A stretch of DNA of 64,000 bases, taken from the NCBI RefSeq assembly GCF_023898315.1, contig NC_064616.1, positions 645,850,974-645,914,973 of the forward strand, given 5' to 3'. Below are positions 36,548 through 47,039 of this stretch, piece after piece (the first letter of the stretch is position 1; every line of letters starts with the position of its first letter). Made by a program: the position numbers and the translations under genes. The notes beneath the pieces are model-generated. The model saw only the letters and a list, made by a program, of their open reading frames with translations, made no database searches and was not told the DNA's origin. This DNA is from Schistocerca nitens (Eukaryota > Arthropoda > Insecta > Orthoptera > Acrididae).

Positions 36548-38373
36548 CTATCTATCCAGTTTTTGTAGGATTGCTTCCGTATTATGGTCAGACTTAATTC
36601 CAAATTGCTTCAGAACCCTCATTCTGCCTGCATTTCCATTATTGGAGGTGATCAGAGCGTCGTTGATCCAAATATTCAGTGTTTTCAAGCCCACAAATAG
36701 GTTTTTTGGCCTCTTGGTCCATATAACATTGTTCAAAGACTCATTTACATTTTGAGTGTTTCCTGTGAGACATTTCTTCAGAACATCTGGATACGCTAGA
36801 TCCCTATATACTGGCTTTATTAGTACTCCGATAGCTTCAGGGATGGTGTTTCTATGGGTATATTCAGTTCCTGCTGCCTCAGCTTTGCGGTATTCACACT
36901 CATCAACTGAACACAAGTTGTGTAGTAGCTTTTCATCACTTGATGTCTTGTGAAAAAACGTTTCCCATACTGCTTTTCTCATTCTTTCCAAGTTGTCTGA
37001 ATTCTTTCGAATAACTTGGTCATAGTAGTCTCCAGGTGACTGGTTGTTTTGTTAGTCAGAGGTTCTCTAATAGCCTTACCATCTTCAAGCTTTTGGCTAG
37101 AAAAGTTCTGCCTAATTTTACACAATCAGGTACCCATATGTTTCCGCATATGATAGACACTTTCTAGCTTTTAAGGTGTTAGGTCATCATAGGGCCTGCT
37201 GTCAATTATTGATCTGAATTAATTGTAATCACGATTACCAATGAATTTAGCATAGCAAACCCCATGTCATTCTTGAGAGTGCTGAAAGATCTCCACAGAT
37301 GAGGCACTTTCCATTGCTCCACTGAATCCTTTGTTCGTTTTCTGACGGGTGTGTTCATGCAGTTGCTTCTTTTCATTATTGGTACCCACTTTTGTGCATC
37401 TGTGGGAATGTTTTGACAATACTTCAACATCGAACACCCTCCCAGTATCTATATTCATGGCACCTGCACAAATGTTATTAGACTGATGAGCCGTTTTCTG
37501 CTGTGTTCCGTCAAATGCTATGCAGATGTCATTACTATCATTTTCTTCAATTGCCTCTACTGTTGCAGATTTAATTGATGCTTCTGCAATTACGTTTACT
37601 GTTTCCCCCAAAGGATCTGTGTATCTTGAAGTATTTGCAGGGGCATGACAGATTCATAGAGCAAACAGTTTTTCCAGCCCTAGAACCTTTACTGATACAA
37701 CTGAGCCCATAGAAATGTCTTACATTCATCTCAAAAAGGTTATTTTTTCACATTTATCCAAAAGTCTTCCTTACTCTGACTGCTTAAACAAGACACTTCC
37801 AAACTAAGAACTAAACCATTTCTTTTGGAGAATTTTCAGAAACTATTATCATTCCACCACAGAAATTACACCATGCACTTTGATTAAGCAGCAGTTTAGT
37901 ACATTCAAACCTAGTATTAAACTGATGTCACTGGCACTGGTTTCACTGTACACTTCATTACTGTTCACAATCTTCTCCTTGGAAGCACTTGGCAGTGAAG
38001 AACTTTGCTCAGTGTTGCTTGCCCTAACCTCATTCTTTGGATGTAAACTTCCAACAGGACGTGTTCTGTAGCATCTGTGCCCCTTATTTATTTTCTTCTT
38101 AAATATTATCTTTGCTGGAGACGTATTAAAGACAGAAACACAAATCAATGAGCAACAAGTCCAAATATACACAACGAAAGGTGTAATGCAGCTTACAAAA
38201 CGTGGATGGTACCATGAAAACCACAAGACATTAAAACCATAAGACACAGATAAATATTTGTTATGTAGAATACATTTCTTATCTAAAGCAGCCCCAACTC
38301 CATACTCATTGAGAAAATCACAGACTGCATTGGTATCATGGTATAAAAGTATGTTACAAATAGATGCCTGCAT
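36548..38373 (-). pseudogene. Mutator-like transposase pseudogene
   Basis: Minus-strand pieces in order: N-terminal part (38373-37849) with SLILGLNVLNCC; IAFDGTQQKTAH..NNICAGAMNIDTGRVFDVEVLS (37611-37267, first catalytic Asp in FDGT); a decayed region near 37230 (IGNRDYN where I expect GDGDS); then AMRKAVW-like MRKAVWETFFHKTSSDE and TQNVNESLNNVIW (third acidic residue) with RPKNLFVGLKTL (36991-36548). This matches my memory of the Mutator-like transposase domain found in many insect genomes. Frameshifts and stops split it into at least four pieces. Terminal inverted repeats were not found. Confidence 0.66.
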
Positions 38374-38640
38374 CTGTATCGCAAGCCTTACAAACAGCAG
38401 ATCTTATTATCACTGACTTGAAATTCCCTGGGGGGTTCTGCCTATCTGTGGTGACATCGTGTGCCTTGCTTTTCTGCCCAATTCACGCCCATGTTGCTGC
38501 ACTATTAAAGCTAATGATTTAGTATTTTCACCTCTTTATTGGTATATTTTGTTGATTTTTATGTTTTTCCTTCAAAATGCAAACACCTATTGACAGTTTT
38601 GTTGAGCTTCAAATATAGTGTTCCTTTTTTTATTTCACAC
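38374..38640. other. spacer, no gene seen
   Basis: Transition from the transposase relic to the T-rich mitochondrial-like segment. Confidence 0.4.
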
Positions 38641-38649
38641 ATTCTTTGA

Positions 38650-39310
38650 TGTTTCTGCTAAGCTTTGTTTTATAATTTTGTATTTATTAGATATTAAATT
38701 TGTCTTTGATGAGTTTTACTAGAGGTACAGTTTTATATCTTTTCATTATTTTAATTTTTTAAAATATATTTTATTTAAAATAATTTTGTCATAATGTTCA
38801 TTTACTAACCTTAGCTTATTACCTATTTATATTTTGTTTGAGGCTAGATTAGTTCCCACTTTACTTTTTATTTTGGGTAGCAGTTATGAAAATAAGTGTT
38901 TACAAGCCACTGTTGATCTGTTTTTTATGTTTTAGTTGCTAGATTACCTCTATTATTGGTCTTATATACGGTTTATGATTACGCTAATACTCTTTCTTCT
39001 CCTTTTTTATTTTGATTCTTATTCTCTTTTGTTTTATTTTTAATAACTTTCCCTTTTTTAGTTAAAATGTCATTGTTTTCAGGTCATCTTTGGCTTCGTA
39101 AGGCTCATCCAGAGGTTCCAATTTCTGGTATAATAATTCTCACTGGCGTTTTATTGAAGGTAGTTGGACATGGTATTATTCATTTAACAAAGGTTGTTAC
39201 TCATTTGGGTTTGAGGTTCAATTATTTTTGATTAACTTTGAAGTAAGTAGCTGAAATAATATTATTAAATAGAATTGTATCTCGATCTTCCTTTAGAATT
39301 TTTGGTATTG
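38650..39310 (+). pseudogene. nuclear mitochondrial insertion (NUMT), ND4 fragment
   Basis: The plus strand is strongly T-rich, as the coding strand of insect ND4 is. Readable blocks follow ND4 order: FEARLVPTLLFILGSSYENK and LQATVDLFFMF near 38838-38940, FLVKM..F.GHLWLRKAHPEVPISG near 39050-39130, IIILTGVLLKVVGHG, then LGLRFNYF(W)LTL near 39207-39240. The in-frame TGA in that last block reads as Trp in the invertebrate mitochondrial code, which argues for mitochondrial origin. Other stops and frame changes show it is old and non-functional. The start of homology is uncertain. Confidence 0.82.
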
Positions 39311-39849
39311 TCTTTTTTACCTTTTTTAGAACAGATTACACTTTATGTGTACATATGCAGGGTGTCCCATTTATCTTGACCAACCTAAATAACTGTTTAT
39401 CCTGATGCAAATTACAAAATGTTTCAAGCAGATGTTCTTTAGCCGTCAGGGGACATCAATCTGCATGATTGCCTTAGTTGTAGCTTTGTTTTTTTTACAA
39501 AGATATGAACAGCAAAATGACGTTTTTCAATGGTAGCCTGTATTTTTTAATCGGTAATTAATTTCCCCTCCTAAAGACCTATTCAAAAATGTATCCCACT
39601 GTACCATTCACTGAAACACAACGTTATTAATTACATAACACCAAACTGACTTTGAGCCTGGGATCACAAACTCGCCCACTTGCTTGAGTTGTTAGAAAAC
39701 AATTGAAAACCAAGTAACAACATAACACAACATTGATTTTGACTCTCCTGTACCATTGCCCAGGAGCAGAACATTCAAAGGTGCTCATAGTGGTGACCCT
39801 GGACATCGATACACTGGTGCACCCGTTGAATGAAAGAATCATTTACTGA

Positions 39850-39899
39850 TTCAAATGGCTCTGAGCACTATGGTACTCAACATCTGAGGTCATCAGTCC
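39850..39899 (-). repeat. very short 5'-truncated SINE (family A) with target duplication
   Basis: Only the 50-bp tail region is present (TTCAAATGGCTCTGAGCACT to CATCTGAGGTCATCAGTCC). ATTTACTGA flanks it on both sides (39841-39849 and 39900-39908), a 9-bp target duplication. Confidence 0.85.
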
Positions 39900-40723
39900 A
39901 TTTACTGAGTCCAGTGTTGCCTGCTGAAGAGAATTACAAGCAAGCACGATGTGTTCCTGCATGTCCTCTGGAGTTGTTGGAATATCATGATAAACAACGT
40001 CTTTACTGCATCCCCAAAGAAAGAAGTCCAGAGGATTTAAATCAGGAGGCCTAGCAGGCCAAGTAACTGCTTCTCCTAGACCAATCCATCTGGCAGGATA
40101 CCTTCAGTTCAGAACATGACGTGCACGCAAAGCGTTATGTGTTGGACATCGATCGTAATCATATCACGTAAGCATTCTAGTTCTTAACGACACTTCATCC
40201 AGAAGAGGACAAAGAATTCGTCTGAGGAAGTTGGCATACACTGTGCCCTTATGACAACCATTGATGAAATAAAGGCCAATAATTGTAGTGCCAAGCATCC
40301 CACACCAGACGTTAACCCTCCATTGACGCTGATGGTCCACCTGTCTAAGCCATCGTGGGTTGTCGCTGGACTAATAATGCATGTTCCTTGTATTTACCTG
40401 TCCTTCGTTTGAGAAGGAACATTCATCGCTAAATAGAACATTGGAAAAGAAGTTTGGGTTGGCGAGGATTTACTGCTGTGCTGACAGAATTGTACACGAT
40501 TCTGAAAATCATTCCCATGCCATTCTTGATGTAGGTGTCCATGATAAGGATGGAACTGGTGAGTGTAAGAAAACAATGTACACTGGTTTTAGGAATGCCG
40601 TTTCGTGTTCAAGCTGTCATGTGCTCACATGTGGATTCATAGCACTGGAAGCAAGAACTCCGGCATCTTTGTCTGTCTGAGTGCTACGACGATTGCGTTG
40701 TCATGGGTTGAAACTTTCCATTT

Positions 40724-40900
40724 AAAAAAAAAAGTTCAAATGTGTGTGAAATCTTATGGGACTTAACTGCTAAGGTCATCAGTCCCTAAGCTTACACACT
40801 ACTTAACCTAAATTATCCTAAGGACAAACACACACACCCTTGCCCAAGGGAGGATTCGAACCTCTGCCAGGACCAGCTGCACAGTCCATGACTGCAGCCT
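40724..40900 (-). repeat. tRNA-derived SINE (family B) in the mariner element
   Basis: The A run and GTTCAAATGTGTGTGAAATC end lies on the left. Reading the minus strand, the tRNA-like head with GGTTCGAATCCTCCC (B box) lies on the right. A central segment shares GGTCATCAGTCCC and ACTACTTAACCTAA-like sequence with family A. TTCCATTT (40716-40723) and CTCCATTT (40901-40908) look like a slightly diverged target duplication. Confidence 0.8.
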
Positions 40901-41638
40901 CTCCATTTCATGAAGCATTGCAACAAGACGAGAAAACATTCCTCGGTAAGGTGGCTTCTTGTCAGGATATCGCTTTCTGTACAGTTCCACTGCCTGCATA
41001 GCATTTCACCTACCTTCAACAACAATAAGAGAAACATTATGTCAATGCAGTTTGTAGGAAGGACAACCTTTACTGCATGCCTACTATACACAACAGTATT
41101 TAAATTACTGTACTAAATGTACCTGTAGATAAGAAAACAGTATTGCAATTACTGTTCTGCTAACTTACATTCCCCATAGATGAGTAGCATTTCTATCTTC
41201 TCTTCGTTGGTGTACATTGTACTCACACAACTCTTCAACTGACGATGATTGACGAAATGATGGGTGTGACATCTGTCCTCAGTCAACGTCAGCACTTGGA
41301 TGTGTTCCATTACCCCGAATACCTGCACTAAGCGGTGGGAGCGTCAATGTCAATGTTGTGTTATGTAATTAATAACGTTGTGTTTCAGTGAATGTTACAC
41401 TGTGATACAGTTTGAATAGGTCTTTAGGAGAGGAAATGAATTACTGAATAAAAAATACAGGGTGCTATTTAAAAAAGTCATACTGCTGTTCATATTCTTG
41501 TAAAAAACAAAGCTACAACTAAGGCAATCATGATGATTGATGTCCCGTGATGGCTAAAGAACATTTGCTTGAAACATTTTGTAATTTGCATATGGACAAA
41601 CAGTTATTTAGGGTGATCAAGATCAATGGGACATCATG

Positions 41639-41796
41639 TACATATATAATCTAAAGTTGTAGCTACCTATTTTTCAGAATCAAAAAATTATAAAATAATA
41701 AAATATTTATAGTAATCCAATAATTATTTTACATTATTAATATGTTATATATAAAACAACATTACATTATTAATATTGTTATTATTGTAATATACT
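41639..41796. other. AT-rich spacer
   Basis: Nearly pure A/T with ATTATTAAT-type repeats. Nothing coding. Confidence 0.45.
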
Positions 41797-41807
41797 CAGT
41801 TACTTTA

Positions 41808-42005
41808 CTGCAGTGAACACACAGTGTGTAGTGGGGTGATCACTCTGTTGTAGAAATAACTCAAAAGCCAAGATCGCTTAATTACTGTTTACTGGATGGT
41901 TTATAAATGTTAATCTACATTCAGATCTGATGATGGCACCTTTAGTGTGTTGAAACCGGTTATCCAGTAAACAGTATTTAAGTGATCTTGGCTTTTGAAT
42001 TATTT
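41808..42005. repeat. small inverted-repeat element (MITE-like)
   Basis: TAACTCAAAAGCCAAGATCGC followed by TTAATTACTGTTTACTGGAT at 41858-41905 is inverted at 41956-42003 (CCAGTAAACAGTATTTAAG then TGATCTTGGCTTTTGAATTA). GATGATGGC...GAAACCGGTT lies between the arms. CAGTTACTTTA flanks both sides (41797-41807 and 42006-42016). No coding capacity. Confidence 0.72.
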
Positions 42006-42016
42006 CAGTTACTTTA

Positions 42017-43580
42017 ATTGCAATATTATAAATATCCTATTTTATCAACTACATCTATTATCACTATTTTATAATCAATACTGCAATAAAAGTAATTGTG
42101 TATTAATAACATATTATGATAAGGTATTGATTACATTAATGGAAATATTTTGTATTGTTACAGTTTCTTTATTATCAATAGGAAAGAAAGGTTAGATGAT
42201 AAACACAATAATACAACATACTTATTGGGATTAAAATCCCATATTTATCTTTAGTGTACGCAGTAGAGATGTTTTTGTGGTTGTGAAGGGTTATGTCCAA
42301 TTCTTTTTTATTTTTTATTATTTCTCCAGTATTTTCTCGAAATTTTTGTGATTTTGACTACAATTTTTAACAAGGAACTTCCATGGTTTACTCAAACGTT
42401 TCATAGTGTAAATATTGCATATGTGATGTATGGTGTGCCTGCATGTGTGAGTGCTTATGTGTGTCTGTGGGTATTAGAATGCATTAGAATGAGGATGTCT
42501 GTGTAAATATATGTGCCCGTGTGTAAATATATACTGTTTATTTTCTTCTAAATAAGTAGCATAATATCTGTACTTGAACATATAAGCAGTATGTGCTGCA
42601 AAAAATTATAAAAAATTATAAGAAGTGTGCATCATATATAAAAAATACTAAAAACTGAACTAAAATAATCAGAAAGTTAACAAATTGTAAACTGACAAAA
42701 AAATAGTTTACCATATTTCTCACTTTTGCACTTCATGTGCATGTCTGATTGTGTGAGTGCATATGTAAATAGGTTAGTTTTTAAGTTTCACCTACCGCTA
42801 GCTGTCCAAGCGTACTATTTTTAAGTATGAATTTCACTTGGTTCATTTTAGTGCAGTTGTTTGGGATGAACATTTTAGATCCATCCACTTCATTGTGTTA
42901 TTATTTCAGCTGCTTGAGATAGAAAATGTTCAGAGTATAAATTAAGTCTTCTGTTTGGCTGGAATTTCACTAGTAATAGTATTAGTGTAAGAAAAACTAT
43001 ACCTCTGCAATAGCTATAAACAGTACTGCAATGTAAAGTAAAAACATTTTTCAATCAATACTATTATTTTTAAAACCAGGAACTGCTAATAAAAAATTTC
43101 AAACTGTAACAAGAACTGTGAATTTAAAAGCAGTATCAATTTGTGTATTGTAAAAACAATAAGATTTGTAAAATTAAAGCTGTATTACTAAAGTGAGTAT
43201 TTATGTCTGAATAAAAAATTGTTATTCGTTATCATACATCTTTGTTATTATTTCACAAATCCCTACCCTTATAAACGTATATAAAGGTTGTCCAAGATGT
43301 ACAAGATATTAGTTTAAACCATGAGGGAGGCGACATTTAAGATGGAGGAAAACAAAATATATGCAATGATTGGATAGGATTTCGCCTATCGTGCTGCACG
43401 TATAGGTTTTTGGGAACAGGCAGCGCTTGGTCATGTCCGCTTCCAAAGACATATAGCAAACATGGCTGAAGTTATATCCCTGTGCTTGAACAAAGCCACA
43501 GACATAGGATCTGGGCAAACCTACATACTATGTAAGTGAGCTGAGTAGAAAGAAAGAAATACACACAATGTGAGGTAAAA
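42017..43580. other. AT-rich interval, no gene seen
   Basis: No domain-bearing frame. A GT-rich patch lies at about 42430-42530. The last 300 bp may belong to the virus-like element, but I could not find its terminus. Confidence 0.4.
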
Positions 43581-43585
43581 AATGC

Positions 43586-43591
43586 ATTTAT
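43586..43591 (-). terminator. polyadenylation signal AATAAA after the last virus-like gene
   Basis: Plus-strand TTTATT, about 15 bp beyond the stop of the last minus-strand frame (43607). Confidence 0.5.
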
Positions 43592-43606
43592 TTTCATGAA
43601 TCCAAC

Positions 43607-44098
43607 TTAAAAGTATTTTATATTTTCATAAGCAGACATAGCACTATTTTCACACATCTTCTTCTTCTTGAGTTTATGGATATCAGGACACCCGTAGAAT
43701 TCCAGGTCTTGAATAGATGCAAACTTGAAGCTTCGCTGCATCCACATGATCTTCTCCTCGCCTTTGATGTAGATGATGGTCTCAGGACGATCAAATATTC
43801 GAAGTGATGTCATTATTTCTTTATAAGTTATACCAGGATCGTCCCAGTGGTGTCCATAAAACAAATGTGTTAGCTACTTTGCACTCCTCCATGTGTTAGC
43901 ACAGTTCACATTCTTGAAAGGCCTTGGTGATGCAATTCTTGCTGAGAATGTTTCTATTATACCAGCATCTTCTGTGTATCCTATGAGTGCAACATCTTTA
44001 AATATGAATTGTCTACACTCATCATCACAGAAATCTTGAATGTCGGCAACGACGTTCACACTGAAAGTTGTCATTGTGAAATGCTCTGGGCATGCCAC
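43607..44098 (-). pseudogene. virus-like element: unidentified last gene
   Basis: Two adjoining minus-strand frames (44098-43874 and 43864-43607) appear to be one protein broken at about 43870. The first is Cys/Asp-rich with IGYTEDAGIIETFSARIA and ends NTWRSAK. The second begins FYGHHWDDPGITYKEIM and ends in a Lys-rich stretch. Position directly after the capsid-like gene suggests a structural or accessory virion protein. I do not know its function. Confidence 0.55.
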
Positions 44099-44111
44099 AG
44101 CACTTGGTCAT

Positions 44112-45260
44112 CTATACAGCTCGCTGCACAACACCAGTAAGTGGGCAATTGTTAATCACACGGTCATCTAGAACTAGAGCATATGCTGCAGTGTGTTCTG
44201 GGAAATTTGATGAGGATTCAAATTCGATTTGTACATCTATTGGTCCTGATTTAATTATCTCATTCTGCTTAGAACAATCTTTCACGATGATTGGTGCCAC
44301 CCCCTTGAATTTCCGTGGACTGAATAGCCATCCTTCCTCTTCAACAGCTTCATAGTAAGAAGAACGGAACCTTCCATACATGTCAAATGCTAGACTGTAA
44401 ACATTCTGTAGCAGTAAATTGTTATACGGATAGAATTCGGAATTTAAGTAGTCTCTGGCATTAGTTAAATTACAGTTGCCAAATGCGGTGGAATCATTTG
44501 CTAAATTAACCCTTCTATTGGTCTGGAATGTAATTATGATGAATCTTGGTGTTTCCAGTTGCACTGAGGTTTTAATAGCCCATATTTGTCTTCTCGCTGA
44601 CAGTGGCACCAGGTACTCTAAAACGTCCTATGAATGGAAAGTTAATGGCAGATATGTACCAGTACTCAGAATTTTTAAAAGCTTCAAACGCTCCTCGTCC
44701 ACCACAATGATGTGCGGCATTTACCATATAGTTTTACTGATGATGATTGGATTCTCTTCTTGAACTCCTTGAATGTATGTGTTGCTATCCATTGTGCTCC
44801 GAACCAGAAAAAGCTTCTATTTAGCATTCATAACAATTCGCTGCATGTCCTCAAAGTACCCCATAAACATTTTTAGAGGTATGCATGGAGTAATTGTCAG
44901 TACTCTTCTGCTGTTCTGCCCACAGGCTCATCTATGAAACATCCTGAGTTTTCTGAGCCATTCAAATCCGAGGGTGATGATAATACATATGTTTTAAGGG
45001 TTGATGCTATGCTAACATTAAGTGTGTGATCAAACTCTACCCCTTTAAGTTCATAATGTATTTTCTGGAATAGGAATGCCAAAGCATTACGTGTAAGCTT
45101 TGATGCCACTGTATTACTATCATTCTTTTTCTTAAAGGATCCATCCACATATACGAAACTCTTGTGTGGAGGAGTTAAAGCGTCTTGGTGCTGGATGACA
45201 GTCCTAATTTCATTGTTCTTGTTAAATGTCGTTGAAGCATAAGGTTTATGCTAGAAGTAT
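44112..45260 (-). pseudogene. virus-like element: capsid-like protein
   Basis: Minus-strand relics from about 45260 to 44112. An N-terminal part (45148-44897) contains VASKLTRNALAFLFQKI and ends CFIDEPVGRT. A decayed middle follows. The long C-terminal part (44609-44112) has RRQIWAIKTSVQLETPRFII, DYLNSEFYPYNNL, VKDCSKQNEIIKSGPIDVQI and YALVLDDRVINN. I associate this family with virus-like elements in insect genomes and infer a jelly-roll capsid role from size, beta-rich sequence and neighbours. A stop or shift lies at about 44610-44890. Not functional. Confidence 0.58.
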
Positions 45261-45426
45261 TCCTGGCGTACGATTCGCTCATCATATTCCACTGGGTGAG
45301 ATATATTGAGCGACGACGTAATTGGGAGGTTTCAAACCTACCAATTGAAGAAACTCGTCGTTCGCAGGTGCTATCACCTTGCGGTTCGGCTGCAGCCTGC
45401 TATGTTGTGCGCTGTATGCGCTGGTT

Positions 45427-46153
45427 TTATTCTTTACGTTCATCTTGTCTTAGATGTTGTTGTAGAATGATTTCCTCGCCACAAAAGTTGTAAAGTTGGT
45501 TATTCTGATCCACAATACGCAGCTCCAAATAGTCCAATGTCTGAACTGTCACTGGAAAGTATATAGCGTTGGTAGGAGTGTCTACAATCTTATACTCTGT
45601 TCCAGTTGATGGGAAGCATCTGTAAAATGAATGAACCAATCTGTCGTTGAGATATGAGTTCATTGCAATGTTACGCTGAGCACAGAATGTACTGACATGG
45701 AGAATGTGCACTCTCTGGTCAGATTTGTAAAATTAGTTGGGATCCGTCTTCAAAACCTGTCCCTTTGTGAAACCCACTAGTTGGTTACTGAACCTTTCTG
45801 CTTAAAGTCAGTCGATGCATTCACCGTCCTTATTTCAGATTTAAGTTGGTTGGTTTGTGGGATTAAAGGGACCAGATCAGATTTAAGTGTACAGATGTTT
45901 GCACTGAGCTCAATCCCTTTTCCAGACTGTTTAAACTTCGTTTAAATCGTCAGTATCGCATGCACCAGGTTCATTTTCCACAATTTCGTTTCTATCATTA
46001 ATTTCCAGTTGCAGTTTACTATCAGCCTGTGTGGTATTTGGGATGGTGTTGTATGTCTCCAGTCCAAACAGCGCGATGCTCTAATCTCCAACGGTTAAAT
46101 CAACTGGTGGGAAGTACAGACAATGGTTCTTTTAATGTCAGCGTGTACGACAT
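45427..46153 (-). pseudogene. virus-like element: minor-capsid-like protein
   Basis: A start-like ATG at 46153 opens MSYTLTLKEPLSVLP. After stops and a frame change, a middle segment near 46060-45950 has YNTIPNTTQADSKLQLE and ENEPGACDTDDLNEV. The C-terminal frame (45711-45427) includes YFPVTVQTLDYLELRIVDQN and NFCGEEIILQQHL. Its order between protease and capsid-like gene and its beta-rich C-terminus suggest a minor (penton-type) capsid protein; that is inference. Several stops make it dead. Confidence 0.5.
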
Positions 46154-46199
46154 TGCATCTAAACATCAATTGGTGAATGGGTGCTTATACCCGTCCTTA

Positions 46200-46600
46200 T
46201 ATATCATTCGCAAAGGTCAGGAGGAACATGATGCATAGATGACCACACAGGAATGTATTAAAGCCTTGGTAGCGTCGAAAGTTGTAGAACACATATCTTC
46301 TGCCTGTCAAGTATCGCTGTAATTCTTCTGGGGGCTGCAGGTCGCCAAATGAGTCGAAATAGTAGACGTCATTTTATATTTCTTTTTTTAACATATGCTA
46401 CCCAGTGAACTCTCAGATCCTCCTGCTACATTCAGATTCACAATTCCGCATTCTCCTGATTTCCACATAGTTTTCGGTAATGTAATCCGCATAAATACAC
46501 CTAGGAATCTCCGAATGTTGAATCTCTTCGGAAAAATCTTAAGCAGATCTGTATTTGTAAGCGCCCTGACTTGTAGGACTGCTATGGGGCTCCTTTTTTT
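46200..46600 (-). pseudogene. virus-like element: adenain-type cysteine protease
   Basis: Frames on the minus strand give, in order, ALTNTDLLKIFPKRFNIRRF and ECGIVNLN (N-terminal part), then VHWVAYV (catalytic His), YYFDSFGDLQPP (acidic residue) and FLCGHLCIMFLLTF (catalytic Cys in CGHLC). The His, Asp, Cys order and spacing match adenovirus-type (C5) maturation proteases, which in Polintons process capsid precursors. A frameshift near 46440 and a stop near 46205 break it. It appears fused in frame to the end of the upstream core-like peptide, probably by deletion. Confidence 0.72.
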
Positions 46601-47038
46601 TATGAGACCTAGTCCTTTCTTGTATGGTTTCAAGAATAACTCTTTTCCGATGGCTGCTGCTTCCATCATGCGGTTATGTCTTCGTGCCTCCTGCAGTTGC
46701 TCTTGAGAGTTTTATGCATTCTTGACTGTCCTGGCATTGGCCGCAGCACCTCCAGCCAGTGAACTCACGGCTGAGAGGTCGGCTAGGGCGGGAATGAGGA
46801 AGGGAATAACTCCACCCGACGTCGTGGACATTGGTAGAAACCTGGGTGGTTTAGTCGATCTTTTTTTTCTCGCTCCTTTCTGCTTCAGGGTGCTTTTACC
46901 TGCTGCATACAACGGTGTCAGGATACAGTTTTTCATGCACCCTTTGGTTTTCATCTCCTTCCTTGGCGCCCTTTGTGCAGCGCTCATAACTCGGGTGAGC
47001 TTCTTCCCACCCAAGCCCAACTTAACTTTACCACGCAT
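46600..47038 (-). pseudogene. virus-like element: basic Gly/Ala-rich core-like peptide
   Basis: MRGKVKLGLGGKKLTRVMSA starts a Lys/Arg-rich N-terminus. GGVIPFLIPALADLSAVSSL and AGGAAANARTVKNA give a hydrophobic Gly/Ala-rich membrane-active-looking segment. TAA at 46712-46714 interrupts, and the same frame resumes with QLQEARRHNRMMEAAAIGKE and KPYKKGLGLIKK. The layout resembles the pVI/pX-type minor core peptides of adenovirus-related viruses, substrates of the adjacent protease. Role inferred. Confidence 0.58.
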
Positions 47039-47039
47039 A

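Larger units (their letters stand above)
39780..40930 (-). pseudogene. DD41D mariner-type transposase pseudogene
   Basis: On the minus strand, FSNEGQVNTRNMHYW (first catalytic region, Asp in the preceding FSDEC-like segment), WCGMLGTTIIGLYFI, DRCPTHNALRARHVL (second Asp) and WPARPPDLNPLDFFLWG (third Asp) occur in order, spread over frames with at least two shifts. DLNPLDF marks mariner rather than Tc1 elements, which have Glu. The C-terminal part extends past the SINE at 39850-39899. Inactive. Confidence 0.75.
39358..41638 (-). mobile_element. long-TIR mariner-type (DD41D) transposon with two SINE insertions
   Basis: The ends are inverted repeats of about 170 bp. The left begins CAGGGTGTCCCATTTATCTT and the right ends GATCAATGGGACATCATG, with GATGTTCTTTAGCCGTCAGG and CAACTAAGGCAATCATGATG farther in. 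The minus strand encodes a broken transposase. By my reading 41 residues separate the second and third Asp. SINEs at 39850-39899 and 40724-40900 interrupt it. Confidence 0.82.

Noticed and set aside
44476-44763. Plus-strand ORFs opposite the capsid-like gene
   Set aside because: Shadow frames; the minus-strand reading has conserved-looking blocks and fits the gene order.
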